Of a stretch of DNA of 16,326 bases, positions 1 through 7,121 are shown piece after piece. The DNA is from Bacillota bacterium (GTDB lineage Bacteria; Bacillota; Clostridia; Christensenellales; UMGS416): contig JAEYRA010000158.1 in the NCBI GenBank assembly GCA_023409755.1, positions 1-16,326 of the forward strand, in the 5' to 3' direction. The notes under the pieces are model-generated. The model made no database searches. It was not told the DNA's origin and saw only the letters and a program-made list of their open reading frames with translations. The position numbers and the translations under genes are program-made. Positions within the stretch are counted from its first letter, which is position 1. Every line of letters starts with the position of its first letter.

Positions 1-2
1 TC

Positions 3-317
3 CTGGCCCAGCTGCTCTGCTCCGGCGGTAAAACCTCACCGGGCAACACCTGCTTCATGCTGGAGCGCTTGCTGGATGACTACGGCTACCAGGGCAAGGT
101 ACGTGCCCAACTGGCCGACGAAGTACGTGCTGGCGGGGATGTGCCCTACAGCCTGCGGGACCCCGGTCGCTGGGAGCGCAGGCTGGCCGGGCTCTATGAG
201 GACTTTGTCACGCAGGACCCGACGCTTGGTCACTGGCACTTCACCTACCGCGTGCAGCTGCCATGGCCTCGTGTTTTTGAAGCTGAGTTTACCGTAACCA
301 CCTTGGAGGAACAATGA
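3..317 (+). CDS. 3' end of an unrecognised protein, cut by the window edge
   Basis: An open frame enters from the left edge and stops with TGA at 315-317, giving 104 visible C-terminal residues. An internal ATG at 57 exists, but the frame is open all the way to the edge, so the true start probably lies outside the window. The visible part is mixed charged and aromatic, ending in a stretch rich in F, W, Y and V (GHWHFTYRVQLPWPRVF) that looks like beta structure. There is no membrane segment or cysteine motif. I do not recognise the family. Its stop overlaps the start of the FAD oxidoreductase in an ATGA arrangement, and a GGAGG site for that gene lies inside this frame, so the two are almost certainly co-transcribed and translationally coupled. 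Confidence 0.7.
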   Translation: MAQLLCSGGKTSPGNTCFMLERLLDDYGYQGKVRAQLADEVRAGGDVPYSLRDPGRWERRLAGLYEDFVTQDPTLGHWHFTYRVQLPWPRVFEAEFTVTTLEEQ

Positions 318-1675
318 AGAGCCGATATGACGTGATTGTAGCAGGTGCAGGCCCGTCGGGTATCGCCGCGGCCATCGCCGCCGCGCGGGAAGGCGCGCGC
401 GTGCTTCTGGTGGAGGGGAGCGGAATCCTCGGTGGAATGAACACCGCCGCACTGGTCTGCCCGCTCATGGGGTTCCATGCCGGTGAGAAACAGGTGGTGC
501 GGGGGTTTGCGCAGGAAATTATCGACCGCTTGATGGCACGAGGCGCCAGCCGCGGGCACCTGAGTGACCCGCTGGGCGTTGCGTCTACGATTACCCCCAT
601 CGAGCCCACGGCACTCAAGCAGGTCTACTTTGAGATGGTGGCAGGTCAGCCGGGCCTCGATCTTCTTCTGCATTCCTTCCTCTGCGAGGCGCGAACCTCC
701 CCCAAGGGCATCTCGGAGGTCGTCTGCGTCAACAAATCCGGCAGAAACGTCTTCTCGGCCAGCACCTTCATTGACGCAACCGGCGATGGGGATCTGATGG
801 CACTGGCGGGGGCGGCTTATACCGAAGGACGGCCCGCCGACGGCCTGGCCCAGCCAATGACGCTGCTCTTCAAGCTGAGCGGTGTGGATCTTGACCGTGT
901 GCGTGCGGAGATGAGCGGTGCACCCGAGCAGTTCATCCTGCGGAAAAGGGTTGACCTCACCGGCTATGTGGCAGTATCCGGGTTCTTCGACGCCGTCCGG
1001 TGCGCGCGGGAGGCCGGCGATTTTTCGGTGGAGCGCGACCGAGTGCTGTTCTTCCAGGGCACGCGGCCTGACGAGGTTTTTGTCAATATGACGCGAGTCA
1101 CGCGCTGCCGGGGCACCAACGGTTGGGAACTCTCCCACGCCGAGCAGGAAGCGAGGGCGCAGGTTGATGAAATCCTCGCGTTCTTGCGTAAGTATGTGCC
1201 GGGCTTTGCAGGTGCTGTGCTGGCTGAAACCGGCGACTGCATCGGCGTGCGGGAATCCCGGCGCCTGAAGGGCGAATACACGTTGACCGAGCAGGACATT
1301 CTTGCCGGCCGGCGTTTTGACGACTCGGTGGCGATGTGCGCGTTTCCCATCGACATCCACGACCCCGCTGGCAAGGACCTGCGGTGGGTCAAAACCAACG
1401 AGCCCACCTGCTACGACGTGCCCTACCGCGTGATGCTGCCACAGGCGGGCAAGCCGGGCAATCTGCTGGTGACTGGCAGATGTGTCAGCGCCACCCATGA
1501 AGCGGTGGCCTCGGTGCGCATTACCCCCACGGCGATGGCGCTGGGCGAGGCCGCGGGCATCGCCGCCGCGTTGAGCCTGGGCCATGCTGGCCGCTGCGCC
1601 GATGTGGAAGTGGAGATGCTGCAGGCGAGAATCGCCAGCCACGGCGGGGTTCCGGGTCGTCGTTGGTTGGATTGA
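314..1675 (+). CDS. FAD-dependent oxidoreductase (FAD_oxidored / PF12831-like)
   Basis: A flavoprotein oxidoreductase of 453 residues. The N-terminus has a Rossmann dinucleotide fold: beta strand, GAGPSG (G11, G13, G16) and E34 at the end of the second strand, which by family knowledge binds the FAD ribose. It is followed by GILGGMNT, typical of the PF12831 group. The middle carries FIDATGDGDLMALAG, and the C-terminus has the second FAD-contact segment (VTGRCVSATHEAV, then ITPTAMALGEAAGIAAA). No signal peptide or membrane segment is seen, so it is probably cytoplasmic. The ATG at 314 overlaps the previous stop and has GGAGG at 304-308. The substrate cannot be read from sequence: this family includes sugar, polyol and aromatic dehydrogenase-like members. 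The gene is GC-rich at third positions compared with the guanine deaminase beyond it. Confidence 0.88.
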   Translation: MKSRYDVIVAGAGPSGIAAAIAAAREGARVLLVEGSGILGGMNTAALVCPLMGFHAGEKQVVRGFAQEIIDRLMARGASRGHLSDPLGVASTITPIEPTALKQVYFEMVAGQPGLDLLLHSFLCEARTSPKGISEVVCVNKSGRNVFSASTFIDATGDGDLMALAGAAYTEGRPADGLAQPMTLLFKLSGVDLDRVRAEMSGAPEQFILRKRVDLTGYVAVSGFFDAVRCAREAGDFSVERDRVLFFQGTRPDEVFVNMTRVTRCRGTNGWELSHAEQEARAQVDEILAFLRKYVPGFAGAVLAETGDCIGVRESRRLKGEYTLTEQDILAGRRFDDSVAMCAFPIDIHDPAGKDLRWVKTNEPTCYDVPYRVMLPQAGKPGNLLVTGRCVSATHEAVASVRITPTAMALGEAAGIAAALSLGHAGRCADVEVEMLQARIASHGGVPGRRWLD

Positions 1676-1784
1676 TGCCTGGATGAATTTCCACACTTCA
1701 TAGAGCGGAGACGCTTCGGAGAAACGCGAGGGGTTACCGTTTCATGGGGATAGGGGAGGCCTGCTATGCTTTGGGCCCGGCCCG

Positions 1785-1819
1785 AAAAAGAACCCCAGGA
1801 ATCGGTGATTCCTGGGGTT
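1785..1819 (-). terminator. Rho-independent terminator of the guanine deaminase gene
   Basis: A perfect 13-base inverted repeat (AACCCCAGGAATC, 3-base loop, GATTCCTGGGGTT) spans 1791-1819. Read on the minus strand it is followed by CTTTTT (1785-1790), the classic stem plus U-tract. It lies 12 bases past the stop of the minus-strand gene. On the plus strand only TTT follows, so any stop for the oxidoreductase transcript would be weak. Confidence 0.88.
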
Positions 1820-1831
1820 TGGCAGTGGACT

Positions 1832-3106
1832 TTACTCGTCTACGGAAACTTCATTTCCAAGGAGATATCTCATGCGGATATTCCGGTCATCCCCAAGATA
1901 ACAAAACCGCTCCAGCCGTTCCATTGGGGAAAGTCCATCGGTATATAAGTTGCTGTCATCGATAACCAAAGCGTTAAAGTGATACCCCTGGGCAAGGCTT
2001 CCGGTTTTGCCAAAGTACCTGCCGCCGGAGAGCGTTGCCATGTAGAAAGCCTCGGCGAAGGTGACCGCATCCCATTCGGGGCAGTACATCGCACGGATTT
2101 TGGAGTGTTGGATGGTCGTTGCAACACCCCTTGCAATGGACAGGCTCTCGCAGGAGCCGATGTCGCTTCCGATGGCCAGGTTGATGCCCATTTGCAGCAG
2201 CTTTTTCACCGGCATGATGCCGCCGGCGTTGATGTTTGCGGTGGCATCCGGGCAATGAACAGCCATACAGTTCGGATTTTGCATCAGCTCCAGAACGTCG
2301 TCGTCCATGAAAATGCAATGAGCCATCATGGTCGGCGTTTGTCCCAGCAGGTTGTTTTTGTAAAAGATCTCTGCACCATTTTTATACTGGGGGAACAGTT
2401 CCTTACACACCTTCATCTCGTTGATTGCTTCACACATATGGGAATGAACAGGCGCGTTGTATTTGACAGCGAGCGCACCCAAACCCGCCAGCAGCGGTTC
2501 GCTGCAGTTGATGGTGAATCTGGGAACGATCGACGCGTGAACATTCCCCCTGTGTTGGTGTTCCTCCATAAAACGCTCGGTCTCTGCGATGGAGTGTGCG
2601 GTATTCTCAATATAGTAATCAGGGCTGTTTTGGTCCATGTTCAGTTTCCCCGTAAAGGCGAAGATGCCCTTATCAGCCAGAACATCAAACAGAATCGCAG
2701 AGGCCTCATAATGCAATGTAGGGAAACAGTTTACATGCAGGGTGCCTTGCTTGATCAGTTCGTTTGCAAAAAGGGCATAAATCCTTTTCGCGTGTTCCGC
2801 GTCCTGAAACTTTGCTTCATTGGGGAAGGTATACGTGTTCAGCCATGTCAATAGTTCCTGATCCATCCCCACTCCTCTTTGGGAGAATTGTGGGGGATGG
2901 GTATGCATATCGCAAAACCCCGGAATGATGAGGTTGTCACCCCAGTCGATGATATTGCCAGAAGGGAACCCTTCCGGTAGAGCGGATACAACGGAAATAA
3001 TCGACCCATTTTCCACCAGAACATACGATTTCTCTCGGCAGATCAGCGTATCCTTATCCTCGCTGTATAGTATATTGCCAAAATAGGCGGTGGTTTGGTT
3101 TGTCAT
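1832..3106 (-). CDS. guaD: Guanine deaminase (amidohydrolase superfamily)
   Basis: Predicted to hydrolyse guanine to xanthine and ammonia in purine salvage or catabolism. The protein has 424 residues, usual for the family. Metal and catalytic residues of the amidohydrolase barrel are visible: H68 and H70 in PGFCDMHTHPPQF, H223 and E226 in HSHMCEA, H263 in MMAHC, and D315 in IGSDIG. The segment GMDQELLTWLNTYTFPNEAKF is characteristic of guanine deaminases rather than the related chlorohydrolases, although the usual HCPTSN motif reads HCPDAT here. The frame is open 78 codons further upstream, but I place the start at the ATG at 3106 because AAGGAGA sits six bases before it and homology begins there. 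It is monocistronic, with its own promoter and terminator. Base composition is less GC-rich than the oxidoreductase next door. Confidence 0.9.
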   Translation of the reverse strand: MTNQTTAYFGNILYSEDKDTLICREKSYVLVENGSIISVVSALPEGFPSGNIIDWGDNLIIPGFCDMHTHPPQFSQRGVGMDQELLTWLNTYTFPNEAKFQDAEHAKRIYALFANELIKQGTLHVNCFPTLHYEASAILFDVLADKGIFAFTGKLNMDQNSPDYYIENTAHSIAETERFMEEHQHRGNVHASIVPRFTINCSEPLLAGLGALAVKYNAPVHSHMCEAINEMKVCKELFPQYKNGAEIFYKNNLLGQTPTMMAHCIFMDDDVLELMQNPNCMAVHCPDATANINAGGIMPVKKLLQMGINLAIGSDIGSCESLSIARGVATTIQHSKIRAMYCPEWDAVTFAEAFYMATLSGGRYFGKTGSLAQGYHFNALVIDDSNLYTDGLSPMERLERFCYLGDDRNIRMRYLLGNEVSVDE

Positions 3107-3160
3107 TTCGTTCTCCTTTGCCCTCAATTGAACAACCCCTGCGCGTTTCATGCGGAAGAT

Positions 3161-3188
3161 GAGTGGCGGCCTGGAGGGCCGTTCACTC
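3161..3188 (-). promoter_or_regulatory. Hairpin in the 5' leader of the guanine deaminase mRNA
   Basis: Two nested perfect arms, GAGTG/CACTC (3161-3165, 3184-3188) and CGGCC/GGCCG (3167-3171, 3177-3181), form a 10-pair stem with a small internal loop and a 5-base apical loop. It lies between the predicted transcription start near 3217 and the ribosome binding site. No U-tract follows on the minus strand, so it is not a terminator. I do not find the conserved core of the classic purine riboswitch in this leader. A regulatory role is possible but unproven. Confidence 0.35.
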
Positions 3189-3223
3189 CGTATAGAGAGG
3201 TGTATGGTGAATAAGCCTAGTCG

Positions 3224-3252
3224 ATTGTACCCCGTCAACCATTTTTCGACAA
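3224..3252 (-). promoter_or_regulatory. Sigma-A-type promoter for the guanine deaminase gene
   Basis: Read on the minus strand: -35 TTGTCG (3247-3252), 17-base spacer, -10 TACAAT (3224-3229). This is 4/6 and 5/6 of consensus at ideal spacing. An alternative -35, TTGACG, lies inside the spacer but has a poorer -10. The resulting leader would be about 110 nt. Confidence 0.55.
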
Positions 3253-3384
3253 GTTTTTTGGTTCGGGTGGCAGCTTTGTTTCTACTCGTCAGAGACTTTG
3301 TGTATACATCGGATGAAACATTATCAACAATATGGTACATTTAGATAGCCTAATTTCTCTGAAAGACGAATGAGGTTCATGAGT

Positions 3385-5877
3385 ATGAAAAATACAACAA
3401 GTCAGGGATTTCAACTGGATGGCACAACCGGTTATTTCCAATGCATGGGCGTGGATGTTATGGCTTTCGATGACATTTACCCGGAAGGCCATCAGTCCGG
3501 CGTCAGCATTATCATGCACGGCAATCGCGTGGCGACAAACGGTGACGTCCGATTTGAGCAGACACCCGGGCAATGGCAGCCGGTACCCAAGCAGAGGAAG
3601 CGCGAGGCGGACGCTGCCGCCAATACCATCACGACTTCACTTCACTACCCGGATTCGTCCCGCCATCTCAAAGGCTTTAACCCCACAATCTATCCGGATT
3701 TTGAGTTTGACTACAAGGTGATTGTGAAGGGGGAGGGAAATTCTGTTCGGGTCACCATGGATTTGGAGCGGCCCATCCCGGAGAAGTACGTTGGCAAACT
3801 CTGCTTCAACATGGAGCTGTTCCCCGGCGCGCTGGTTGGTAAACCCTGGATTATGGACAGCAAGCAGGGGTTCTTCCCGGAGCAGCCCAATGGTCCGGTC
3901 CATTCGCAGCCGTCCAACTACTTTCATACCGGCGACTTCTGCGAGCCCGACGCCAAAGCCGATCGGAAGATTCTGACCGGCGAGAACAAGGAATACAACC
4001 CGATGATCGCTGACGACATCATTGCCGAACCTTATGCCGTTGGCAAGCGTTTTACCGTACGGCCCGATGATCCGTACAACCGCTTCACCATTGAAAGCAA
4101 GGGCGCGGACCTTAAGCTGTACGACGGACGCATGAACCACAACAACGGCTGGTTTGTCATCAGCAGCGAGGTGCCGGCGGGAGCCACCCAAACGGCCATT
4201 GAATGGGTGATCACACCCAATGTGGTGGAGAGCTGGACCTATCCGCCGGTCGTACAAACTTCGCAGGTTGGGTACCATCCCAATCAAACCAAGACTGCCA
4301 TCATTGAGCTTGACAAGCGTGATGGCAAGCGGGAGAAGCCCGTCCTCTTGAAAATAACGGAGACCGGGGAGCGGGAGGTGTTCACCGCCGAGGGGCAGGA
4401 ATGGGGCAAATTCCTTCGCTATCACTACCTGAAATTTGATTTTTCCAACATCAGGGAAGAGGGCCTCTATCAAATTCGGTACGGATCGTCGATGTCGTCC
4501 ATTTTCCGCATCGCCGAGGACGTGTACGATCGGGGAATCTGGCAGCCGGTGCTGGAGTATTTCCTGCCCGTGCAGATGTGCCACATGCGCGTCAACGAGA
4601 AGTACCGCGTGTGGCATGGCCTTTGCCATGATGACGACGCTCGGATGGCTCCGGTGAACTACAATCACTTTGATGGGTATGTTCAAGGGCCTTCCACCCT
4701 GACCAAGTATAAGCCGGGTGACTCCGTCCCTGGGCTGAACGTCGGCGGTTGGCACGATGCCGGTGACGATGACCTTCGGGTGGAATCGCAGTCCGGCGAA
4801 GTCTACATCCTGACCCTGGCGTACGAAGCCTTCCACGTCAACTACGATGTGACGACCATCGACCAGGAGAAACGGATCACTGAGATTCACCAGCCCGATG
4901 GCAAAAACGACATCCTGCAGCAGATTGAGCATGGTGTTCTGTCTGTGGTGGCGGGGTACCGCGCACTGGGGAGGCTGTATCGGGGCATCATCTGCGGTGA
5001 CCTGCGGCAGTATGTGATTTTGGGCGACACCACGAACATTACAGACAACATCAAAGGAAACGCGGACGACCGCTGGGTGTTTACCGAAAACAATCCGCCG
5101 CGTGAGTTGACGACCGCCGCCCATCTGGCCGCCGCCTCCCGCGCACTGAAGGGGTTCAACGATGAATTGAGCCAGCAGGCATTGGAAGCCGCCTGTGAGC
5201 TTTTCAAGGTGACCGATGGCAGCGGCAACGCCAGAGCGGCAAGAGTACACGCCGCCGCCGAGTTGTTCTTGGCGACCGGAGGGCAGGAATACCGAGACTT
5301 TTTGCTGTCAGAGACCGAGTTTATTGCCAGTGCAATCGACAAGGTCGGCTGGTTCCTGGGCCGGGTGGAACAGGCGGTGAACGACGCAGGCTTCTCAAAA
5401 GCCATTCGCAGTGCGCTGCCGGCTTTGCGGGAGCAGATGGCGCAGCTAAGCGCCGAAACGCCTTACGGCATCCCATACCGCCCGCATATCTGGGGGGCAG
5501 GCTGGGGCATCCAGAAGCTGGGGTTCGAGTACTACTACCTCCACAAGGCGTACCCGGATGTTTTTGGCACCGATGTCATTTTCAATTCGTTGAACTTCGT
5601 TTTGGGGTGTCACCCCGGCTCCAACACCATGTCGTTTGCGTCTGGGGTCGGCACCAAATCCGCAACGGTAGGGTATGGGTTGAATCGTGCCGACTGGTCC
5701 TTCATCCCCGGCGGAGTCATTTCCGGCACTGCCCTCATTCGTCCTGACTTCCCTGAATTGCTGGTGTTCCCCTATCTGTGGCAGCAGGTGGAGTATGTGC
5801 TGGGCGGCGGTTCCTCGCACTTCATGTTTTTGGCGTTGGCGGCGCAGCAGATCGCAGGCGATGTCCAGGACGCTTGA
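3385..5877 (+). CDS. GH9-family glycoside hydrolase, apparently cytoplasmic
   Basis: A glycosidase of about 830 residues. An N-terminal region (about 1-285) matches no family I know. An Ig-like cellulase N-terminal domain (CelD_N type) starts near 287 with VVQTSQVGYHPNQTKTA. The (alpha/alpha)6 catalytic domain starts near 380. It shows the GH9 motif GGWHDAGDDD, with D458 and D461 as nucleophile/base positions by family analogy. The C-terminal part has NFVLGCHPGSNTMSF, then IPGGVISG, and QQVEYVLGG, where E803 is the likely proton donor. There is no signal peptide, anchor or dockerin, so it should act inside the cell on imported oligosaccharides such as cello-oligosaccharides or amino sugars; the exact substrate is unknown. 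In-frame ATGs occur at 3370, 3379 and 3385. I chose 3385 because GAGG at 3372-3375 is then nine bases away. No clear promoter is visible upstream. Confidence 0.88.
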   Translation: MKNTTSQGFQLDGTTGYFQCMGVDVMAFDDIYPEGHQSGVSIIMHGNRVATNGDVRFEQTPGQWQPVPKQRKREADAAANTITTSLHYPDSSRHLKGFNPTIYPDFEFDYKVIVKGEGNSVRVTMDLERPIPEKYVGKLCFNMELFPGALVGKPWIMDSKQGFFPEQPNGPVHSQPSNYFHTGDFCEPDAKADRKILTGENKEYNPMIADDIIAEPYAVGKRFTVRPDDPYNRFTIESKGADLKLYDGRMNHNNGWFVISSEVPAGATQTAIEWVITPNVVESWTYPPVVQTSQVGYHPNQTKTAIIELDKRDGKREKPVLLKITETGEREVFTAEGQEWGKFLRYHYLKFDFSNIREEGLYQIRYGSSMSSIFRIAEDVYDRGIWQPVLEYFLPVQMCHMRVNEKYRVWHGLCHDDDARMAPVNYNHFDGYVQGPSTLTKYKPGDSVPGLNVGGWHDAGDDDLRVESQSGEVYILTLAYEAFHVNYDVTTIDQEKRITEIHQPDGKNDILQQIEHGVLSVVAGYRALGRLYRGIICGDLRQYVILGDTTNITDNIKGNADDRWVFTENNPPRELTTAAHLAAASRALKGFNDELSQQALEAACELFKVTDGSGNARAARVHAAAELFLATGGQEYRDFLLSETEFIASAIDKVGWFLGRVEQAVNDAGFSKAIRSALPALREQMAQLSAETPYGIPYRPHIWGAGWGIQKLGFEYYYLHKAYPDVFGTDVIFNSLNFVLGCHPGSNTMSFASGVGTKSATVGYGLNRADWSFIPGGVISGTALIRPDFPELLVFPYLWQQVEYVLGGGSSHFMFLALAAQQIAGDVQDA

Positions 5878-5994
5878 GGCATCCGCGGTGAGTGGGAACC
5901 GCAAGAACTGAAACTGGATGGAAGCGAGAGTGAGTTGCCCCTCTCCACTCTTTCGGCAAGTTCACCGTGATCGGTAAAAGTGAATGACAAGCTG

Positions 5995-6024
5995 TGGAAC
6001 CCCCTTGATTTCAAGGGGGTTCCA
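5995..6024 (+). terminator. Likely terminator after the GH9 gene
   Basis: A perfect 14-pair inverted repeat (TGGAACCCCCTTGA and its complement) has a 2-base centre. What follows on the plus strand, ATTATAATTCTG, is A/T-rich but not a clean T-run. The nearest gene ending upstream is the GH9 gene, about 120 bases away. Intrinsic termination is likely but not perfect. Confidence 0.6.
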
Positions 6025-6117
6025 TTATAATTCTGTAGCAAGCCGAGTGAACCATTGGACGCTCTCGAATCAAAAGCTCAGGAGAGGTTTCTTCTTTGCA
6101 CTGGACAGAATAAAGGC

Positions 6118-7059
6118 ATGAGCAAAAGAGCTTCCGTTCCCGGTATGGCAGTGCGGGAAACCCTGCGGCTATTGATGCATACCCCCATGATGAAGAATGG
6201 CGGGATCTTTCGTGAGCACAAGTTGCTGTCGAACTTCCACTGGAGACCTCCTCGCGGATATCGGGTTGAGAAAATCCAAAATGGTGAGTTTCCAATGGAG
6301 ATGCTTTCAAGAGGAAACAAACAGCATGACAAAGTTATCTTGCAGCTTCATGGAGGCGCATATCTGATTGCCTTGTCCGACCTATACCGCATTTTTGCGT
6401 ATCGGTTTTGCAAGGCAGGCGGTGGGGCCGGTGTTTTGACCATTGATTATCGCATTGCGCCGCGCTATCAGCATCCGGCCGCACTCAACGATGCTCTTTC
6501 CGCTTGGAAGTGGTTGCGCAGCAATGGATATTTGCCCCAAAACATCATTGTCACCGGTGATTCGGCAGGCGGGAACTTAGCCTTGGCCTTGACGCTTCAG
6601 CTACGAGACTGGAAGGAGGAGCTGCCCAATTCGTTGATCCTGATGTCTCCCTGGGCGGACATGACCGGAAGTGGAGATTCACGGAAATTCAACTATGAAA
6701 AGGACCCGCTGTTTGGCAAATGCGCAGGTGATAAAACCGCTGAATCCATACGGGCTCCGGGGAATCCTTACGCGGGAAATCATGACTTGACAGACAAGTA
6801 TTTGTCCCCCGTGTTTGGGGAGTATGACGGGTTTCCGCCCATGCTGATTCAAGTTGGAGGCTGGGAAATGCTGCTGAGTGAGGCGAGGACAGTCGCAGAG
6901 CATGCAAGAGCAGCCGGTGTCAATGTTACCCTGACGGAGTACCCGGGCATGTTCCACGTTTTCCAGGCGTTATGCGATTTGCTGCCAGAAAGCAGGAGGG
7001 CATGGAGGGAAATCGATGACTTCATACAAGAACAATTCGGCATCACCACTTCTTCCTAG
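6118..7059 (+). CDS. Alpha/beta hydrolase, hormone-sensitive-lipase type (esterase/lactonase-like)
   Basis: A serine esterase of 313 residues. It has the oxyanion-hole motif LQLHGGAY (H78-A81), the nucleophile elbow GDSAGGN (S149) and the catalytic histidine H280 in MFHVF. The acid position lies in the segment PPMLIQVGGWEMLLSEA. Relatives that I recall, such as monoterpene epsilon-lactone hydrolase-like proteins, read DETLLDDS there, so E255 or E250 may replace the usual aspartate. No signal peptide is seen, so it is probably cytoplasmic. The frame is open to a TTG at 6055. I prefer the ATG at 6118 from family length, but its ribosome binding site is poor: AGGAGAGG lies 30 bases upstream and AAAGG lies one base away. 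It follows the GH9 gene after a terminator and may be transcribed separately. The substrate is unknown. Confidence 0.82.
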   Translation: MSKRASVPGMAVRETLRLLMHTPMMKNGGIFREHKLLSNFHWRPPRGYRVEKIQNGEFPMEMLSRGNKQHDKVILQLHGGAYLIALSDLYRIFAYRFCKAGGGAGVLTIDYRIAPRYQHPAALNDALSAWKWLRSNGYLPQNIIVTGDSAGGNLALALTLQLRDWKEELPNSLILMSPWADMTGSGDSRKFNYEKDPLFGKCAGDKTAESIRAPGNPYAGNHDLTDKYLSPVFGEYDGFPPMLIQVGGWEMLLSEARTVAEHARAAGVNVTLTEYPGMFHVFQALCDLLPESRRAWREIDDFIQEQFGITTSS

Positions 7060-7086
7060 CGTCATCCAGTGAGAGCAGGGTGACGC
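7059..7086. terminator. Weak inverted repeat between the convergent hydrolase and selO genes
   Basis: GCGTCATCC (7059-7067) pairs with GGGTGACGC (7078-7086) with one G-U pair and a 10-base loop. It lies in the 62-base gap between convergent stops. Neither strand has a T-run after it, so a terminator role is only suggested by position. Confidence 0.25.
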
Positions 7087-7121
7087 GGTTGTGCCTTTCG
7101 GTCGCTGCATGCGGGCATCCA

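Noticed and set aside
245..1696. Long minus-strand open frame (483 codons) opposite the FAD oxidoreductase
   Set aside because: It is a shadow of the GC-rich plus-strand gene: rich in Ala, Gly, His and Arg with no family resemblance, while the plus frame has clear FAD motifs.
1744..1965. Plus-strand open frame of 73 codons between the oxidoreductase and guanine deaminase genes
   Set aside because: It reads through the minus-strand terminator hairpin and the 3' end of the guanine deaminase gene, and has no family resemblance.
3107..3217. Purine riboswitch upstream of the guanine deaminase gene
   Set aside because: The function of the gene makes one attractive, but the conserved loop sequences of the known purine aptamer are not present; only a simple hairpin is seen.
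3637..5250. Minus-strand open frame of 537 codons opposite the GH9 gene
   Set aside because: The plus strand carries GH9 catalytic motifs throughout. The antisense product has no recognisable motif and no ribosome binding site.
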